Shown: positions 20,670 through 30,748 of the stretch, piece after piece
Layout of the letters: each line of letters starts with the position of its first letter
Numbering within the stretch: the first letter of the stretch is position 1
DNA from: Xanthobacteraceae bacterium
GTDB lineage: Bacteria > Pseudomonadota > Alphaproteobacteria > Rhizobiales > Xanthobacteraceae
DNA length: 57,643 nucleotides
Direction: 5' to 3'
Assembly (NCBI GenBank): GCA_022844485.1
Contig: JALHLQ010000024.1
Span: forward strand, 1-57,643
Position numbers and translations under genes: made by a program
The notes under the pieces: generated by a model
The model's input: the letters and a program-made list of their open reading frames with translations, nothing else
Told to the model about the DNA's origin: nothing
The model's database searches: none

Positions 20670-21938
20670 ATGACCGAACCCACTGGGACGCGGCCCTTCT
20701 CACCGTTCGAATGGATGTTGTCGCTGCGCTACCTGCGGGCGCGGCGCAAGGAGGGATTCATCTCGGTCATCGCCGGTTTCTCGTTTCTCGGCATCATGCT
20801 CGGCGTTGCCACGCTGATCATCGTCATGGCGGTGATGAACGGCTTCCGTAAGGAACTGCTCGACAAGATCCTGGGGTTGAACGGTCATTTGCTGGTCCAA
20901 CCGCTGGAGTCTCCGCTCACGGACTGGCAGCAAGTTGCCGAGCGTATCAACCGGTTGGAGGGGATCAGGCTCGCGGCGCCCATCGTCGAGGGTCAGGCGC
21001 TTGCATCGTCGCCCTTCAGCGCGCACGGGGTACTCGTTCGCGGCATCCGTGCGCAGGACCTGAGACAGCTCGGATCGATCGCCAACAATATCCGCCAAGG
21101 GACGATCGACGGCTTCGATGAAGGGCAGGGCATAGCCATCGGCAAGCGTCTCGCCGACCAACTCTCAGTCCGCGCTGGCGACAACGTCACCTTGGTCGCA
21201 CCCCGCGGTGCGGTGACCCCGATGGGCACGACGCCGCGCATCAAGGCCTATAAGGTCGCGGCTGTCTTCGAGATTGGCATGTCGGAATACGATTCCGCCT
21301 TTGTCTTCATGCCAATGCCGGAGGCGCAGGCCTACTTCAATCGCGCCGGCGACGTCACGGCGATCGAGGTCTATACGGCTGATCCCGACCAGATGGACGA
21401 ATTCAGAAAGCGCGTTGCGGAGGGCGCGCAGCGGCCGATCTTCATGGTCGATTGGCGGCAGCGGAACGCCACCTTCTTCAATGCGCTCCAGGTCGAGCGC
21501 AATGTGATGTTCCTTATTCTGACGCTGATCGTGCTCGTGGCGGCGCTCAACATCATCTCCGGTCTGATCATGCTGGTGAAGGATAAGGGCGCCGACATCG
21601 CTATCCTGCGTACCATGGGAGCGACGCAAGGCGCGATCATGCGGGTGTTCCTGATCACGGGCGCGTCGATAGGCGTGGTGGGCACGGCGATGGGTTTCGC
21701 GGTCGGCACGCTCGTGTGCCTTAACATCGAAACGCTTCGCCAATTCATCTCGTGGCTGACGAATACCGAGTTGTTCTCGCCTGAGCTCTATTTCCTTTCC
21801 CGCCTGCCGGCTGAGATGGACGTGGGCGAGACCACGGCCGTCGTTCTGATGGCGCTCGTGCTGTCGCTCATGGCGACGCTCTATCCATCCTGGCGCGCGG
21901 CGCGACTCGATCCGGTTGAAGCCTTGCGATACGAATGA
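20670..21938 (+). CDS. lolC: Lipoprotein-releasing ABC transporter permease LolC/LolE
   Basis: This is the inner-membrane permease of the Lol system, which extracts outer-membrane lipoproteins and hands them to LolA. The 422-residue product has one N-terminal span (about 38-62), a large periplasmic domain, and three spans near the C-terminus (about 285-310, 330-355 and 385-410), ending in YPSWRAARLDPVEALRYE. The N-terminal motif SLRYLRARRKEGFISVIAGF is typical. A single permease gene with lolD suggests a homodimeric (LolF-like) transporter, as in many alphaproteobacteria, so the C/E letter is arbitrary. Confidence 0.94.
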   Translation: MTEPTGTRPFSPFEWMLSLRYLRARRKEGFISVIAGFSFLGIMLGVATLIIVMAVMNGFRKELLDKILGLNGHLLVQPLESPLTDWQQVAERINRLEGIRLAAPIVEGQALASSPFSAHGVLVRGIRAQDLRQLGSIANNIRQGTIDGFDEGQGIAIGKRLADQLSVRAGDNVTLVAPRGAVTPMGTTPRIKAYKVAAVFEIGMSEYDSAFVFMPMPEAQAYFNRAGDVTAIEVYTADPDQMDEFRKRVAEGAQRPIFMVDWRQRNATFFNALQVERNVMFLILTLIVLVAALNIISGLIMLVKDKGADIAILRTMGATQGAIMRVFLITGASIGVVGTAMGFAVGTLVCLNIETLRQFISWLTNTELFSPELYFLSRLPAEMDVGETTAVVLMALVLSLMATLYPSWRAARLDPVEALRYE

Positions 21939-21947
21939 GATCGGCGG

Positions 21948-22637
21948 ATGACGAGCCAGGACCCCGCCATTTTCCTCAACGCGATCGAGCGCCGATACAA
22001 GCAGGGCGAAATCGTGCTCGAGGTTCTGCGCGGCGTCGAACTTGCCGTGTGGCCCGGGCAGTCGGTCGCGCTGATCGCGCCGTCGGGGGCGGGGAAATCG
22101 ACGCTGCTTCACATCGCGGGCCTGCTTGAGCATCCTGAGGTCGGCGAAGTGTTTATCGACGGCGTGGCGACTTCGACGCTTTCCGACGCCGAGCGCACTC
22201 GAATCCGCCGGACCGATATCGGTTTCATCTACCAGTTCCACCATCTGTTGCCCGAATTCTCGGCCGTGGAAAACGTGATGCTGCCGCAGATGATTCGAGG
22301 GCTGGCGCGCCGCGAGGCAAAGTCAAGAGCCGCCGAGATCCTGCATTATCTCGGGCTCAAGCCGCGCCTGGCGCACCGGCCTGCCGAGCTTTCAGGCGGA
22401 GAGCAGCAACGGGTGGCGATTGCGCGCGCCGTGGCGAATGCGCCAAAGGTGCTGTTGGCGGATGAGCCGACGGGCAATCTCGATACCCGCACGGCAGAAC
22501 ATGTATTCAAGACCTTGATGCAGCTCGTGCAGGCGTCTCGGCTCGCCGCCATCGTCGCAACGCACAATCTGGAACTGGCCGCCCGCATGGACCGTCGCGT
22601 GACGATCCAGGACGGGCGGATTGTCGAAATCACTTGA
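21948..22637 (+). CDS. lolD: Lipoprotein-releasing system ATP-binding protein LolD
   Basis: LolD powers lipoprotein release from the inner membrane. The 229-residue ABC ATPase has Walker [10 protein letters not shown] (Ala in place of the common first Gly), the Q-loop at [12 protein letters not shown], the signature [14 protein letters not shown], Walker B VLLADEP and the H-loop VATHN. The [17 protein letters not shown] stretch is typical of LolD. It starts 9 bases after the permease stop. Confidence 0.96.
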   Translation: MTSQDPAIFLNAIERRYKQGEIVLEVLRGVELAVWPGQSVALIAPSGAGKSTLLHIAGLLEHPEVGEVFIDGVATSTLSDAERTRIRRTDIGFIYQFHHLLPEFSAVENVMLPQMIRGLARREAKSRAAEILHYLGLKPRLAHRPAELSGGEQQRVAIARAVANAPKVLLADEPTGNLDTRTAEHVFKTLMQLVQASRLAAIVATHNLELAARMDRRVTIQDGRIVEIT

Positions 22638-22655
22638 AGGACACTGGGACCGGGC

Positions 22656-22681
22656 TTGACAAAAGAGAACAAATAGGGAAC
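22656..22681 (+). promoter_or_regulatory. LexA box (GAAC-N7-GAAC) with an overlapping TTGACA promoter element
   Basis: TTGACA (22656-22661) is followed by GAAC (22667-22670), seven bases, and GAAC (22678-22681). GAAC-N7-GAAC, equivalent to GTTC-N7-GTTC on the other strand, is the known LexA site of alphaproteobacteria, and the lexA gene in this window carries the same arrangement (48343-48357). The site lies 18 bases after the lolD stop and just ahead of a 32-codon ORF and dnaE. No strong -10 hexamer is visible at the expected position. Confidence 0.75.
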
Positions 22682-22707
22682 AACGGGGCCTGTTCCAGGA
22701 GGATCCG

Positions 22708-22806
22708 ATGTTCCGCGCCGTTGTGGAAGAGGCTGCCGCACTCGCCTCACTCGCCCTGTTTATCGGTACGGTCGCCGTCTGGGCACAGGTGATCTCATCG
22801 CTATAA
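22708..22806 (+). CDS. 32-residue single-span membrane protein downstream of a LexA box
   Basis: An ATG at 22708 follows the strong ribosome-binding site AGGAGG (22698-22703) and opens a 32-codon frame ending in TAA. The peptide begins [18 protein letters not shown] and continues with one hydrophobic span to about residue 30, ending in ISSL; it carries two adjacent Glu residues and one Trp. With a LexA box upstream it is probably SOS-induced. Caulobacter SidA, a 29-residue LexA-controlled inner-membrane inhibitor of cell division, is a known protein of this kind, but similarity beyond size, hydrophobicity and regulation is not established here. Confidence 0.7.
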   Translation: MFRAVVEEAAALASLALFIGTVAVWAQVISSL

Positions 22807-22904
22807 GCGAGGCTCCCGCAAGGGCTCTGCATGTGGATGGTTGCCCGGCTCCCGTGGACAGTTTCGGTCCAGAGGGGCACATCCGAGGCGGAACGGAGAA
22901 TCCA

Positions 22905-25900
22905 TTGAGCGCCAAGACGGTCGGCCCCGGGTTTGTACACCTTCATGTGCACTCGTCGTATTCGCTGCTGGAAGGCGCGATCACGATCGCAAAGCTCGCG
23001 GAGCTCGCCAAGGCGGACCGACAGCCAGCGCTGGCGCTGACCGATACCAACAACATGTTCGGCACGCTGGAGTTCTCCGACAAGCTTGCGGGGTCTGGGA
23101 TCCAGCCGATCATCGGCTGCGCGCTTTCCGTCGACTTCGGGGACACCGAGGCACGGGCGCTTGGCCGGGTAGCGGACTTTCCGCGGCTCGTTCTCCTGGC
23201 CACCAATGCAGGCGGCTACCGCAATCTGATGCGGCTCTCTTCACGGGGCTATCTCGATACGCCGTCAGGGGAGACGGCGCATATCAGTCTTGCGCATCTC
23301 GAAGCGTGTGCCGACGGACTCATCGCGCTCACCGGAGGCCCGGCTGGCCCGTTGGACCGAGCCGTTCTCGGCGGCCAGGCCCATTTGGCAGCACCGCGCT
23401 GCGAACGCCTGATCGAGGTATTCGGGGACCGGCTCTACGTTGAATTGCAGCGGCATGGACTGGCCGAGGAGCATGTGGTGGAGGCAACGCTGCTCGAGCT
23501 TGCCTATAGCAAAGGACTCCCGATCGTTGCTGCGAACGAACCCTATTTTGCACGGCGCGAGGATTATGAAGCGCATGACGCACTGATCTGCATCGCCGAG
23601 GGACGGCTGCTCGCTGAATCCGACCGCCGGCAGCTTACGGCCGAGCACTACTTCAAGACGCGAGCCGAAATGGCGGCGCTCTTTGCCGATTTGCCCGAGG
23701 CGCTCGCGTCCACGGTGGAGGTGGCGGAGCGCTGTGCGTTCCGGCCGAAGACGCGCAAGCCCATCCTTCCGCGCTTTTCGGCCAACGAAGCGCAAGAGTT
23801 GCGCCGGCAAGCCGAGGATGGAATAAAAGCCCGCCTCGCCGCTCACGGTGTCGCGAGCGGCCATACCGAGGAGGATTACCTCGCACGGCTTGCGTTCGAG
23901 CTCGGCGTCATCGAACGAATGAAGTATTCCGGCTACTTCCTGATTGTCGCCGATTTCATTCAGTGGGCGAAGGGCAGAGGCATTCCCGTGGGTCCGGGCC
24001 GCGGGTCGGGCGCCGGCTCGCTCGTCGCCTACGCTCTAACCATTACGGATCTCGATCCGATCCGCTTCGGGCTTCTGTTCGAACGTTTCCTCAATCCCGA
24101 ACGCATATCGATGCCCGATTTCGATATCGATTTCTGCCAGGATCGCCGCGACGAGGTCATCCGCTACGTTCAGGAGCGCTACGGCCGCGAGCAGGTCGCG
24201 CAGATCATCACCTTCGGCACGCTGCAGGCGCGTGGCGTCTTGCGCGATGTCGGCCGCGTGCTGGAGATGCCCTATGGCCAGGTCGACAAGCTCTGCAAGC
24301 TTGTCCCGCAGAACCCGGCCAATCCCGTCACCCTATCCCGCGCCATCGCGGACGAGCCGCGCCTTCAGGCGTCGCGCGACTCCGAACCGGTCGTGAAGCG
24401 CGCGTTCGATATTGCGCAAAAGCTCGAAGGTCTGCACCGACACGCGTCCACCCATGCAGCCGGCATCGTCATCGGCGATCGGCCGCTCGAAGAGCTCGTC
24501 CCCCTCTATCGCGATCCGAAATCCGATCTTCCGGTTACGCAATTCAATATGAAGTGGGTGGAGCAAGCGGGGCTCGTCAAGTTCGACTTCCTCGGCTTGA
24601 AAACGCTCACCGTGCTGGAAAAGGCCGTGCGGCTGGTCGGCCAGCGAGGCATCAAAATCGATCTCTCGGCCATCCCGCTCGATGACGCGAAAAGCTATGC
24701 CCTGCTGGCCCATGGCGACACGGTCGGCATCTTCCAACTGGAAAGCCAGGGCATGCGGCGGGCGCTCATCGACATGCGGCCCGACCGGTTCGAGGACATC
24801 ATCGCGCTCGTCGCGCTCTACCGGCCCGGGCCGATGGCGAACATCCCGACCTATTGCGCGCGAAAGCATGGCACAGAGCAGCCAGATTACATCCATCCAA
24901 AGCTCGAGCCCATTTTGAAGGAGACGTTCGGCGTCATCATCTACCAAGAACAGGTGATGCAGATCGCACAGCTGCTGGCAGGCTACTCGCTCGGTGAAGC
25001 GGATCTCTTGCGCCGGGCGATGGGCAAGAAGATCCGCTCAGAGATGGACAAGCAACGAGAGCGCTTCGTCTCCGGCGCTGTCGAACACGGCGTCGATCGT
25101 CCGCAAGCGGAAATGATCTTCGAGCTCCTCGCGCGCTTCGCCGATTACGGCTTCAACAAGAGCCACGCCGCGGCCTACGCATTGGTTGCGTATCAAACGG
25201 CGTATATGAAGGCCAACTACCCGGTCGAGTTCCTGGCCGCATCGATGACGCTGGAGATGGGGAATACCGACAAGCTCTCCGAATTCCGCGCCGAGGCCGG
25301 CCGCTTGAGCATCCGAATCGAACCGCCATCGATCAACCGATCGGGCGTCGAGTTCGACGTCGATGGCGACACCATCCAATACGCGCTCGCCGCCTTGCGC
25401 GGCGTTGGACGTCAAGCGGTGGAAACCGTGGTCGCCGCTCGACGGGAACGACCGTTCGTTGACATCGCCGATTTTGCCAGCCGCATCAATCCGCGCGCCG
25501 TGAACAAGCGGGTGCTGGAAAGCCTGGCCGCAGCCGGGGCGTTTGATGCGTTCGAGCAGAACCGCGCGCGGACCTTTGCCGCGGTCGACGTGATCCTGGC
25601 CGCCGCGCAGCGCCGCCATGAGGACGCCGCGATTGGCCAAAGCGAGTTGTTCGGGAGCCGCAGCGGTGCGACCGATACGCTTTCGCTGCCCATGGTCGAG
25701 CCCTGGCTTCCGGCAGAGCGGCTGCAACGGGAATTCGATGCGATCGGTTTCTTCCTCTCAGGTCATCCGCTTGACGACTACGCGCCTGCGCTTAAGCGAA
25801 TGCAGGTTCAGTCTTGGTCGGATTTTGCGCGTGCGGTGAAGGCGGGCGCCAGCGCCGGGCGTGTGGCCGGAACGGTCATCGCCCGCACCGAACGGCGGAC

Positions 25901-26330
25901 GAAAACTGGAAACAAAATGGGCATCATTGGCCTGTCGGATGCCTCCGGCCATTATGAGGCCGTGATCTTTTCCGAGGGGCTGCAGCAATACCGCGATTTG
26001 CTCGAACCGGGCGCGGCTGTGCTGCTCCTGCTCGGGGCCGAGGCCCAAGGCGACGACGTGCGCGCGCGGATTCAGACCGTTGAATCCCTTGAGGCCGCGG
26101 CCGCGAAGATCCAGAAGAGCCTGCGCGTGTTCGTCCGGTCGGCGTTGCCGCTCGAGGGTATCGCAAAGCGGCTCGAACCCAGGGGCGAGGGGGAGGTCAG
26201 CGTCGTGCTGATCTTGGAAGACGGCGAAACCGAGGTCGAGATGCGCCTGCCTGGCCGCTTCAAGGTGTCACCGCAGATTGCGGGCGCTGTCAAAGCCGTG
26301 CCGGGGGTTCTCCAGGTCGAGATGACCTGA
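22905..26330 (+). CDS. dnaE: DNA polymerase III subunit alpha
   Basis: This is the catalytic subunit of the replicative polymerase. The 1141-residue product starts with the PHP domain (FVHLHVHSSYSLLEGAITI) and has the polymerase acidic motif PDFDIDFCQDRRDEVIRY. It then has helix-hairpin-helix and OB-fold regions, and a beta-clamp-binding motif QSELF near residue 911. The TTG at 22905 (GGAG 6 bases upstream) is preferred because it places the PHP motif directly after the N-terminus as in relatives; the ATG at 22833 would add 24 residues of unlikely composition. It is replicative DnaE1, not the error-prone DnaE2. It may be cotranscribed with the LexA-controlled small ORF. Confidence 0.95.
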   Translation: MSAKTVGPGFVHLHVHSSYSLLEGAITIAKLAELAKADRQPALALTDTNNMFGTLEFSDKLAGSGIQPIIGCALSVDFGDTEARALGRVADFPRLVLLATNAGGYRNLMRLSSRGYLDTPSGETAHISLAHLEACADGLIALTGGPAGPLDRAVLGGQAHLAAPRCERLIEVFGDRLYVELQRHGLAEEHVVEATLLELAYSKGLPIVAANEPYFARREDYEAHDALICIAEGRLLAESDRRQLTAEHYFKTRAEMAALFADLPEALASTVEVAERCAFRPKTRKPILPRFSANEAQELRRQAEDGIKARLAAHGVASGHTEEDYLARLAFELGVIERMKYSGYFLIVADFIQWAKGRGIPVGPGRGSGAGSLVAYALTITDLDPIRFGLLFERFLNPERISMPDFDIDFCQDRRDEVIRYVQERYGREQVAQIITFGTLQARGVLRDVGRVLEMPYGQVDKLCKLVPQNPANPVTLSRAIADEPRLQASRDSEPVVKRAFDIAQKLEGLHRHASTHAAGIVIGDRPLEELVPLYRDPKSDLPVTQFNMKWVEQAGLVKFDFLGLKTLTVLEKAVRLVGQRGIKIDLSAIPLDDAKSYALLAHGDTVGIFQLESQGMRRALIDMRPDRFEDIIALVALYRPGPMANIPTYCARKHGTEQPDYIHPKLEPILKETFGVIIYQEQVMQIAQLLAGYSLGEADLLRRAMGKKIRSEMDKQRERFVSGAVEHGVDRPQAEMIFELLARFADYGFNKSHAAAYALVAYQTAYMKANYPVEFLAASMTLEMGNTDKLSEFRAEAGRLSIRIEPPSINRSGVEFDVDGDTIQYALAALRGVGRQAVETVVAARRERPFVDIADFASRINPRAVNKRVLESLAAAGAFDAFEQNRARTFAAVDVILAAAQRRHEDAAIGQSELFGSRSGATDTLSLPMVEPWLPAERLQREFDAIGFFLSGHPLDDYAPALKRMQVQSWSDFARAVKAGASAGRVAGTVIARTERRTKTGNKMGIIGLSDASGHYEAVIFSEGLQQYRDLLEPGAAVLLLLGAEAQGDDVRARIQTVESLEAAAAKIQKSLRVFVRSALPLEGIAKRLEPRGEGEVSVVLILEDGETEVEMRLPGRFKVSPQIAGAVKAVPGVLQVEMT

Positions 26331-26412
26331 CGGGTGGCTTCCCGGCGGGGTGCAGGGCAGCCCAGAGTTAATCGAAACAGGGCCTGGGAGGACCCCCTCG
26401 GGCAGCTTTTCA

Positions 26413-26441
26413 TTGCGTTGCGGCGGCGTCGCCGCTATATG
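26413..26441 (+). promoter_or_regulatory. Promoter of rpsB-tsf
   Basis: TTGCGT (26413-26418), a 17-base GC-rich spacer and TATATG (26436-26441) form a good sigma-70-type promoter in the gap between dnaE and rpsB. The start would be near 26448, giving a leader of roughly 95 bases. The leader contains the self-complementary stretch CCGGGGCTCGCCCCGG, which could fold into a hairpin and might take part in S2 autoregulation. That role is inference. Confidence 0.6.
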
Positions 26442-26543
26442 CACCGCATTCCACACGCGGACGAACGGCCTTTCGGCCATCCGGTGGTTCCGGGGCTCGC
26501 CCCGGCGCTCACGTGTCCGCGGAGGTTCGAACCGGAGAACACA

Positions 26544-27536
26544 ATGGCGATACCCGATTACTCGATGCGCCAGCTGCTCGAGGCTGGCGTTCACTTCGGC
26601 CATCAGGCCCACCGTTGGAACCCGAAAATGTCCTCATTCATTTTCGGCACCCGCAACAATATCCATATCATCGACCTCACCCAAACGGTGCCCATGATGC
26701 ACCGCGCCCTGCAAGCCGTCAGCGACACGGTGGCGCGCGGCGGTCGCATCCTGTTCGTCGGCACAAAGCGGCAGGCGCAGGACTCCGTCTCCGACGCGGC
26801 GAAGCGTTCGGCGCAGTATTTTGTGAACTCGCGCTGGCTCGGCGGAACGCTCACGAACTGGAAAACGATTTCGGAGTCGATCAAACGCCTGCGCAAACTC
26901 GAAGAGATGCTCGGGTCGGGCGAAGCCCAGGCCTACACCAAGAAGGAACGCCTGACGCTCACGCGGGAAAAGGAAAAGCTCGACCGCGCGCTTGGCGGCA
27001 TCAAGGATATGGGCGGGCTGCCTGATCTTCTGTTCGTGATCGACACGAACAAGGAGGATATCGCAATCAAGGAAGCTCGCCGGTTGGGCATCCCCGTTGC
27101 GGCCGTGGTTGACACGAACTGCAATCCCGAAGGGATCACCTTCCCCGTTCCCGGCAATGACGACGCGGGACGGGCGATCACGCTCTATTGCGATCTCGTC
27201 GCCAAGGCCGCCATCGACGGCATTTCGCGCGCCCAGGGCGAGATGGGCGTCGATATCGGCGCGGCCGAGGCGCCAATCGTCGAAGAGGTGCCAGCCGAGA
27301 GTCCGGCAACCGGCTTTCAGCCGCTTTCGGGCCCGCGCGGGGTTGCCGACGATCTCAAGAAGCTTCCCGGCATTTCGCCTGCGATTGAAAAGAAGCTCAA
27401 CGATCTTGGCGTGTTTCATTATTGGCAGATTGCCGAGTTCGGGGGTGAGGACTCGCACCGCTTCGGCGAAGAAGTCGGACTGCCGGGACGCGTAGACAGC
27501 TGGATCGCCAAGGCAAAAGAGCTGAGCGCGGAGTAA
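26544..27536 (+). CDS. rpsB: 30S ribosomal protein S2 with C-terminal extension
   Basis: S2 binds the 30S subunit and is needed for S1 assembly. The 330-residue product has the family start [20 protein letters not shown] and the [15 protein letters not shown] block near residue 195. It is about 90 residues longer than E. coli S2 (241 aa). After residue 270 comes a helix-hairpin-helix-like domain ([20 protein letters not shown]) as seen in other Hyphomicrobiales S2 proteins. The ATG at 26544 follows CCGGAG; a longer frame upstream runs through the promoter. Confidence 0.96.
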   Translation: MAIPDYSMRQLLEAGVHFGHQAHRWNPKMSSFIFGTRNNIHIIDLTQTVPMMHRALQAVSDTVARGGRILFVGTKRQAQDSVSDAAKRSAQYFVNSRWLGGTLTNWKTISESIKRLRKLEEMLGSGEAQAYTKKERLTLTREKEKLDRALGGIKDMGGLPDLLFVIDTNKEDIAIKEARRLGIPVAAVVDTNCNPEGITFPVPGNDDAGRAITLYCDLVAKAAIDGISRAQGEMGVDIGAAEAPIVEEVPAESPATGFQPLSGPRGVADDLKKLPGISPAIEKKLNDLGVFHYWQIAEFGGEDSHRFGEEVGLPGRVDSWIAKAKELSAE

Positions 27537-27641
27537 CGCGCCGACCGCAACTCGGTCTGCGAGTTCAAGACATGCGTACCAGGCGCGTGGCCGATGGGCC
27601 CAACGGCCTGCATGACTCTGGTTGCGAACAGGATACTTAAA

Positions 27642-28565
27642 ATGGCCGAGATCACCGCTGCAATGGTGAAAGAGCTCCGCGAAAAGACCGGCGCGGGGAT
27701 GATGGACTGCAAGACGGCGCTCAACGAATCCGGCGGCGACGTGGAAGCCGCCGTCGATTGGCTTCGGAAGAAGGGGCTGGCGAAGGCAGCCAAAAAGGCC
27801 GGGCGCGTCGCGGCCGAAGGTCTGATCGGCGTTGCCGTGAGCGACAAAAAAGGCGTCGTGGTCGAAGTCAATTCCGAGACGGACTTCGTGGCGCGAAACG
27901 AGCAATTCCAGGGTCTCGTCAAGATGATCGCGCAGGCGGCGCTTCACGGCAGCGCCGACCTCGACGCGCTCAACGCCCGCAAGGTGGGCGACCTTACGAT
28001 CGCGGATGCGATCGCCTCAGCCATCGCCACCATCGGCGAGAATATAACTTTGCGACGTGCAACCTCTCTTCATGTCGGGCAGGGCGTGGCGGCGAGTTAC
28101 GTTCACAGCCAGGTCACCGAAGGGCTGGGCAAGATCGGCGTGATCGTCGCGCTCGAGTCGGCTGGGAAGCGCGATGAGCTGATGGCGCTGGCACGTATGA
28201 TCGCGATGCATGTTGCCGCTTCAAATCCTCTTGCGCTCGATGCGTCGGGGCTTGATCCGGCGGTGGTTCAGCGCGAGCGCGGCGTTTTGTCCGACAAGGC
28301 CAGGGCGCAAGGAAAGCCTGCCAACGTCATCGACAAGATCGTCGAATCGGGCCTTAAGACCTATTACAAGGAAGTCTGCTTGTTGGACCAGGCCTTTGTG
28401 CATGATCCCGGCAAGTCGGTCGCGCAGGCGGTCAAAGAGGCCGAAGGCAAGGGGGGCGGTCCCATCAAGGTCACCGGCTTTGTGCGCTACGCGCTGGGCG
28501 AAGGTATTGAGAGACATGATTCCGATTTCGCCGCCGAGGTGGCAGCGGCCGCGGGCCAGGGCTAA
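27642..28565 (+). CDS. tsf: Elongation factor Ts
   Basis: EF-Ts exchanges GDP for GTP on EF-Tu. The 307-residue product has the N-terminal UBA-like domain, EF-Ts signature 1 region [18 protein letters not shown] and signature 2 [11 protein letters not shown]. It then has the dimerisation core. The start at 27642 fits the family N-terminus [18 protein letters not shown] hairpin at 27549-27565 (AACTCG, 5-base loop, CGAGTT) lies in the rpsB-tsf gap and may attenuate or process the transcript. Confidence 0.97.
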   Translation: MAEITAAMVKELREKTGAGMMDCKTALNESGGDVEAAVDWLRKKGLAKAAKKAGRVAAEGLIGVAVSDKKGVVVEVNSETDFVARNEQFQGLVKMIAQAALHGSADLDALNARKVGDLTIADAIASAIATIGENITLRRATSLHVGQGVAASYVHSQVTEGLGKIGVIVALESAGKRDELMALARMIAMHVAASNPLALDASGLDPAVVQRERGVLSDKARAQGKPANVIDKIVESGLKTYYKEVCLLDQAFVHDPGKSVAQAVKEAEGKGGGPIKVTGFVRYALGEGIERHDSDFAAEVAAAAGQG

Positions 28566-28607
28566 GCTTCCGGCTGCTCCGGCCCCGCGACAGCGTGAAA
28601 AGGGGAG

Positions 28608-29336
28608 ATGATGGGCGCCGCCTTTCGACGGGTGATCGTCAAAGTTTCCGGTGAGGCGCTGACCGGCCCCGATCCCTTCGGATTGCATCAAGGAACCCTC
28701 AGCCGGATCGCGTCGGACATCGTTGCGGCGCGCGCGCTTGGCGCGGCCATAGGCGTCGTCATCGGTGGTGGAAACATCGTTCGAGGGGCCGAGGCGGCGA
28801 ACGCGAGTCTCTCTCGCCCCAGCGCCGACACGATGGGCATGCTCGCCACCGTCATCAATGCCATCGCGCTGGAGTCGGCGATCGCGGCAGCCGGGGCTCC
28901 GGTGCGGACGTTCTCGGCACTCGCTATGCCGAGCGTCTGCGAGCAATTCTCGCGTCAGCGCGCCTTGAAGGAACTGGACGAAGGCCGTGTGGTGCTGCTG
29001 GCGGCCGGAACGGGCAACCCGCTGTTCACCACCGACACCGCCGCCGTCCTGCGCGCCGTCGAGTTGCACTGCGATGCGATGATGAAAGCCACCAACGTGG
29101 ATGGGGTCTATGATGCAGACCCGAAACAGAATCCCAAGGCGACACGATACGAGCGCCTCACCCATGACGAGGCGCTTGCCCGAGACCTCAAGGTCATGGA
29201 TGCGACGGCCTTCGCGCTTGCCCGGGAAAATCGGATGCCTATCATCGTCTTTTCGATCCGGGAGCCGGGCTCCTTGGCGGCGGTCCTGGGGGGGAAAGGC
29301 CGGTCCACTGTCGTGGGCGCGTTACCCGTGCCTTGA
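28608..29336 (+). CDS. pyrH: UMP kinase
   Basis: UMP kinase phosphorylates UMP to UDP in pyrimidine nucleotide synthesis. The 242-residue product belongs to the amino-acid-kinase fold, with [12 protein letters not shown] at the N-terminus, [12 protein letters not shown], and [19 protein letters not shown] with the catalytic Asp region. GGGGAG precedes two tandem ATGs at 28608 and 28611, either of which could be used. The order rpsB-tsf-pyrH-frr is widely conserved in bacteria. Confidence 0.97.
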   Translation: MMGAAFRRVIVKVSGEALTGPDPFGLHQGTLSRIASDIVAARALGAAIGVVIGGGNIVRGAEAANASLSRPSADTMGMLATVINAIALESAIAAAGAPVRTFSALAMPSVCEQFSRQRALKELDEGRVVLLAAGTGNPLFTTDTAAVLRAVELHCDAMMKATNVDGVYDADPKQNPKATRYERLTHDEALARDLKVMDATAFALARENRMPIIVFSIREPGSLAAVLGGKGRSTVVGALPVP

Positions 29337-29397
29337 TCGCCAAGTTCACGTAAGTTGACCCGCCCGAGGCCCACCTGCCGTGTCGGGAGAAATAAAG

Positions 29398-29961
29398 ATG
29401 ACAGCAGCAACGCATAACCTCGACGATCTCAAACGGCGGATGCAGGCCGCGATACACGTGCTGCAGAAGGAGCTTGGAGGTCTTCGGACGGGCCGCGCCT
29501 CGCCGAACCTGCTCGAGCCGGTGCAGGTCGACGCTTACGGGACGCATATGCCGCTCAACCAGGTGGCGACCGTCAGCGTTCCCGAGCCACGCATGATTTC
29601 GGTGCAGGTTTGGGACAAGTCGCTTGTGCATGCCGTCGAGAAGGCGATCGTCAACGCCAATCTCGGTCTCACGCCCGCTACCGAGGGCCAGGTGCTGCGC
29701 ATCCGCATTCCGGAGCTCAATGAGGAACGGCGAAAAGAATTGGTGAAAGTGGCGCACAAGTATTCCGAGGCCGCCCGGGTTGCGGTTCGCCACGTGCGTC
29801 GCGACGGTCTCGACGTGCTGAAGAAACTCGAGAAAGACCACAAGATCAGCGAAGACGAACACAGTCGTCAGTCGGAGCTGGTGCAAAAAGCGACTGATCA
29901 GGCCATAGCCGACATCGACAAGATGCTTGCGACAAAAGAAAAAGAAATCCTCACGGTTTAG
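29398..29961 (+). CDS. frr: Ribosome recycling factor
   Basis: RRF splits post-termination ribosomes with EF-G. The 187-residue product shows the L-shaped protein's motifs [20 protein letters not shown] and [20 protein letters not shown], and ends in a long three-helix arm. Length is typical (185 aa in E. coli). The ATG at 29398 follows GGGAGAAATAAAG; a GTG at 29380 would add six residues. Confidence 0.97.
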   Translation: MTAATHNLDDLKRRMQAAIHVLQKELGGLRTGRASPNLLEPVQVDAYGTHMPLNQVATVSVPEPRMISVQVWDKSLVHAVEKAIVNANLGLTPATEGQVLRIRIPELNEERRKELVKVAHKYSEAARVAVRHVRRDGLDVLKKLEKDHKISEDEHSRQSELVQKATDQAIADIDKMLATKEKEILTV

Positions 29962-29996
29962 GAGCGGGCGAGCGAAGCCGCCCGAAATGTGTGTCG

Positions 29997-30746
29997 ATGA
30001 CCAACGCGACGAGGGCCGCTTCTGACGCAGACGGGGTGCCACGGCACGTCGCTATCATCATGGACGGAAACGGGCGCTGGGCGGCTGCACGGGGTTTACC
30101 GCGGGCCGAAGGTCATAGGCGTGGCGTCGAAGCGCTGCGCAAAACGGTGCGCGCGGCTGGTGAACTCGGCATCCGCTATCTCACGATATTTTCGTTCAGC
30201 GCGGAGAATTGGGCGCGGCCGGCGAGTGAGATCAGCGATCTCATGGGCTTGCTGCGCCGGTTCATCCGGCATGATCTCGCGGAGCTTCACCGCAATAACG
30301 TGCGCGTTCGCGTGATCGGCGCGCGCGAGGGGCTGGAGAAGGACATCGAAAGCCTTCTCGAGGAGGCGCAGCAGCTCACGCGCGCGAACACAGGCCTTAA
30401 TCTTGTCGTCGCCTTCAATTATGGAGCCCGGCAGGAAATCGCCCATGCGGCACGGCGTTTGGTCGAGAAAGCACTCGCCGGTGCGCTGAAACCGGAAGAT
30501 GTCACGCCGGAACGTTTCTCCGAAAACCTTGATGCACCGGACGTCCCGGATCCTGACCTCATCATCCGAACCAGCGGCGAGCAGCGTCTGTCGAACTTCC
30601 TGCTCTGGCAAGCTGCCTATAGCGAGCTTGTCTTTCTTCCGGTTTACTGGCCCGACTTCGATCGTGCGGCGCTCGAGAACGCAATCGTGGAATATCAGGG
30701 ACGGGAACGGCGTTACGGTGGCTTGATAGCCAAAACCGGATCCTAG
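29997..30746 (+). CDS. uppS: Isoprenyl transferase (undecaprenyl diphosphate synthase)
   Basis: The enzyme condenses isopentenyl diphosphate onto farnesyl diphosphate with cis stereochemistry, giving the C55 carrier lipid for cell-wall synthesis. The 249-residue product has the catalytic P-loop [13 protein letters not shown] with its Asp, the FSAENWARP block, and [20 protein letters not shown] near the C-terminus. The ATG at 29997 is used; a GTG at 29991 in frame would add two residues. The ribosome-binding site is poor. Confidence 0.96.
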   Translation: MTNATRAASDADGVPRHVAIIMDGNGRWAAARGLPRAEGHRRGVEALRKTVRAAGELGIRYLTIFSFSAENWARPASEISDLMGLLRRFIRHDLAELHRNNVRVRVIGAREGLEKDIESLLEEAQQLTRANTGLNLVVAFNYGARQEIAHAARRLVEKALAGALKPEDVTPERFSENLDAPDVPDPDLIIRTSGEQRLSNFLLWQAAYSELVFLPVYWPDFDRAALENAIVEYQGRERRYGGLIAKTGS

Positions 30747-30748
30747 TC

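Noticed and set aside
22833..22904. ATG at 22833 as the dnaE start
   Set aside because: The added 24 residues are unlike DnaE N-termini and have no good ribosome-binding site. TTG at 22905 with GGAG fits better, though the ATG is not excluded.
29337..29397. TTGACC upstream of frr as a promoter
   Set aside because: No acceptable -10 hexamer follows at 16-18 bases, so it was not reported as a feature.
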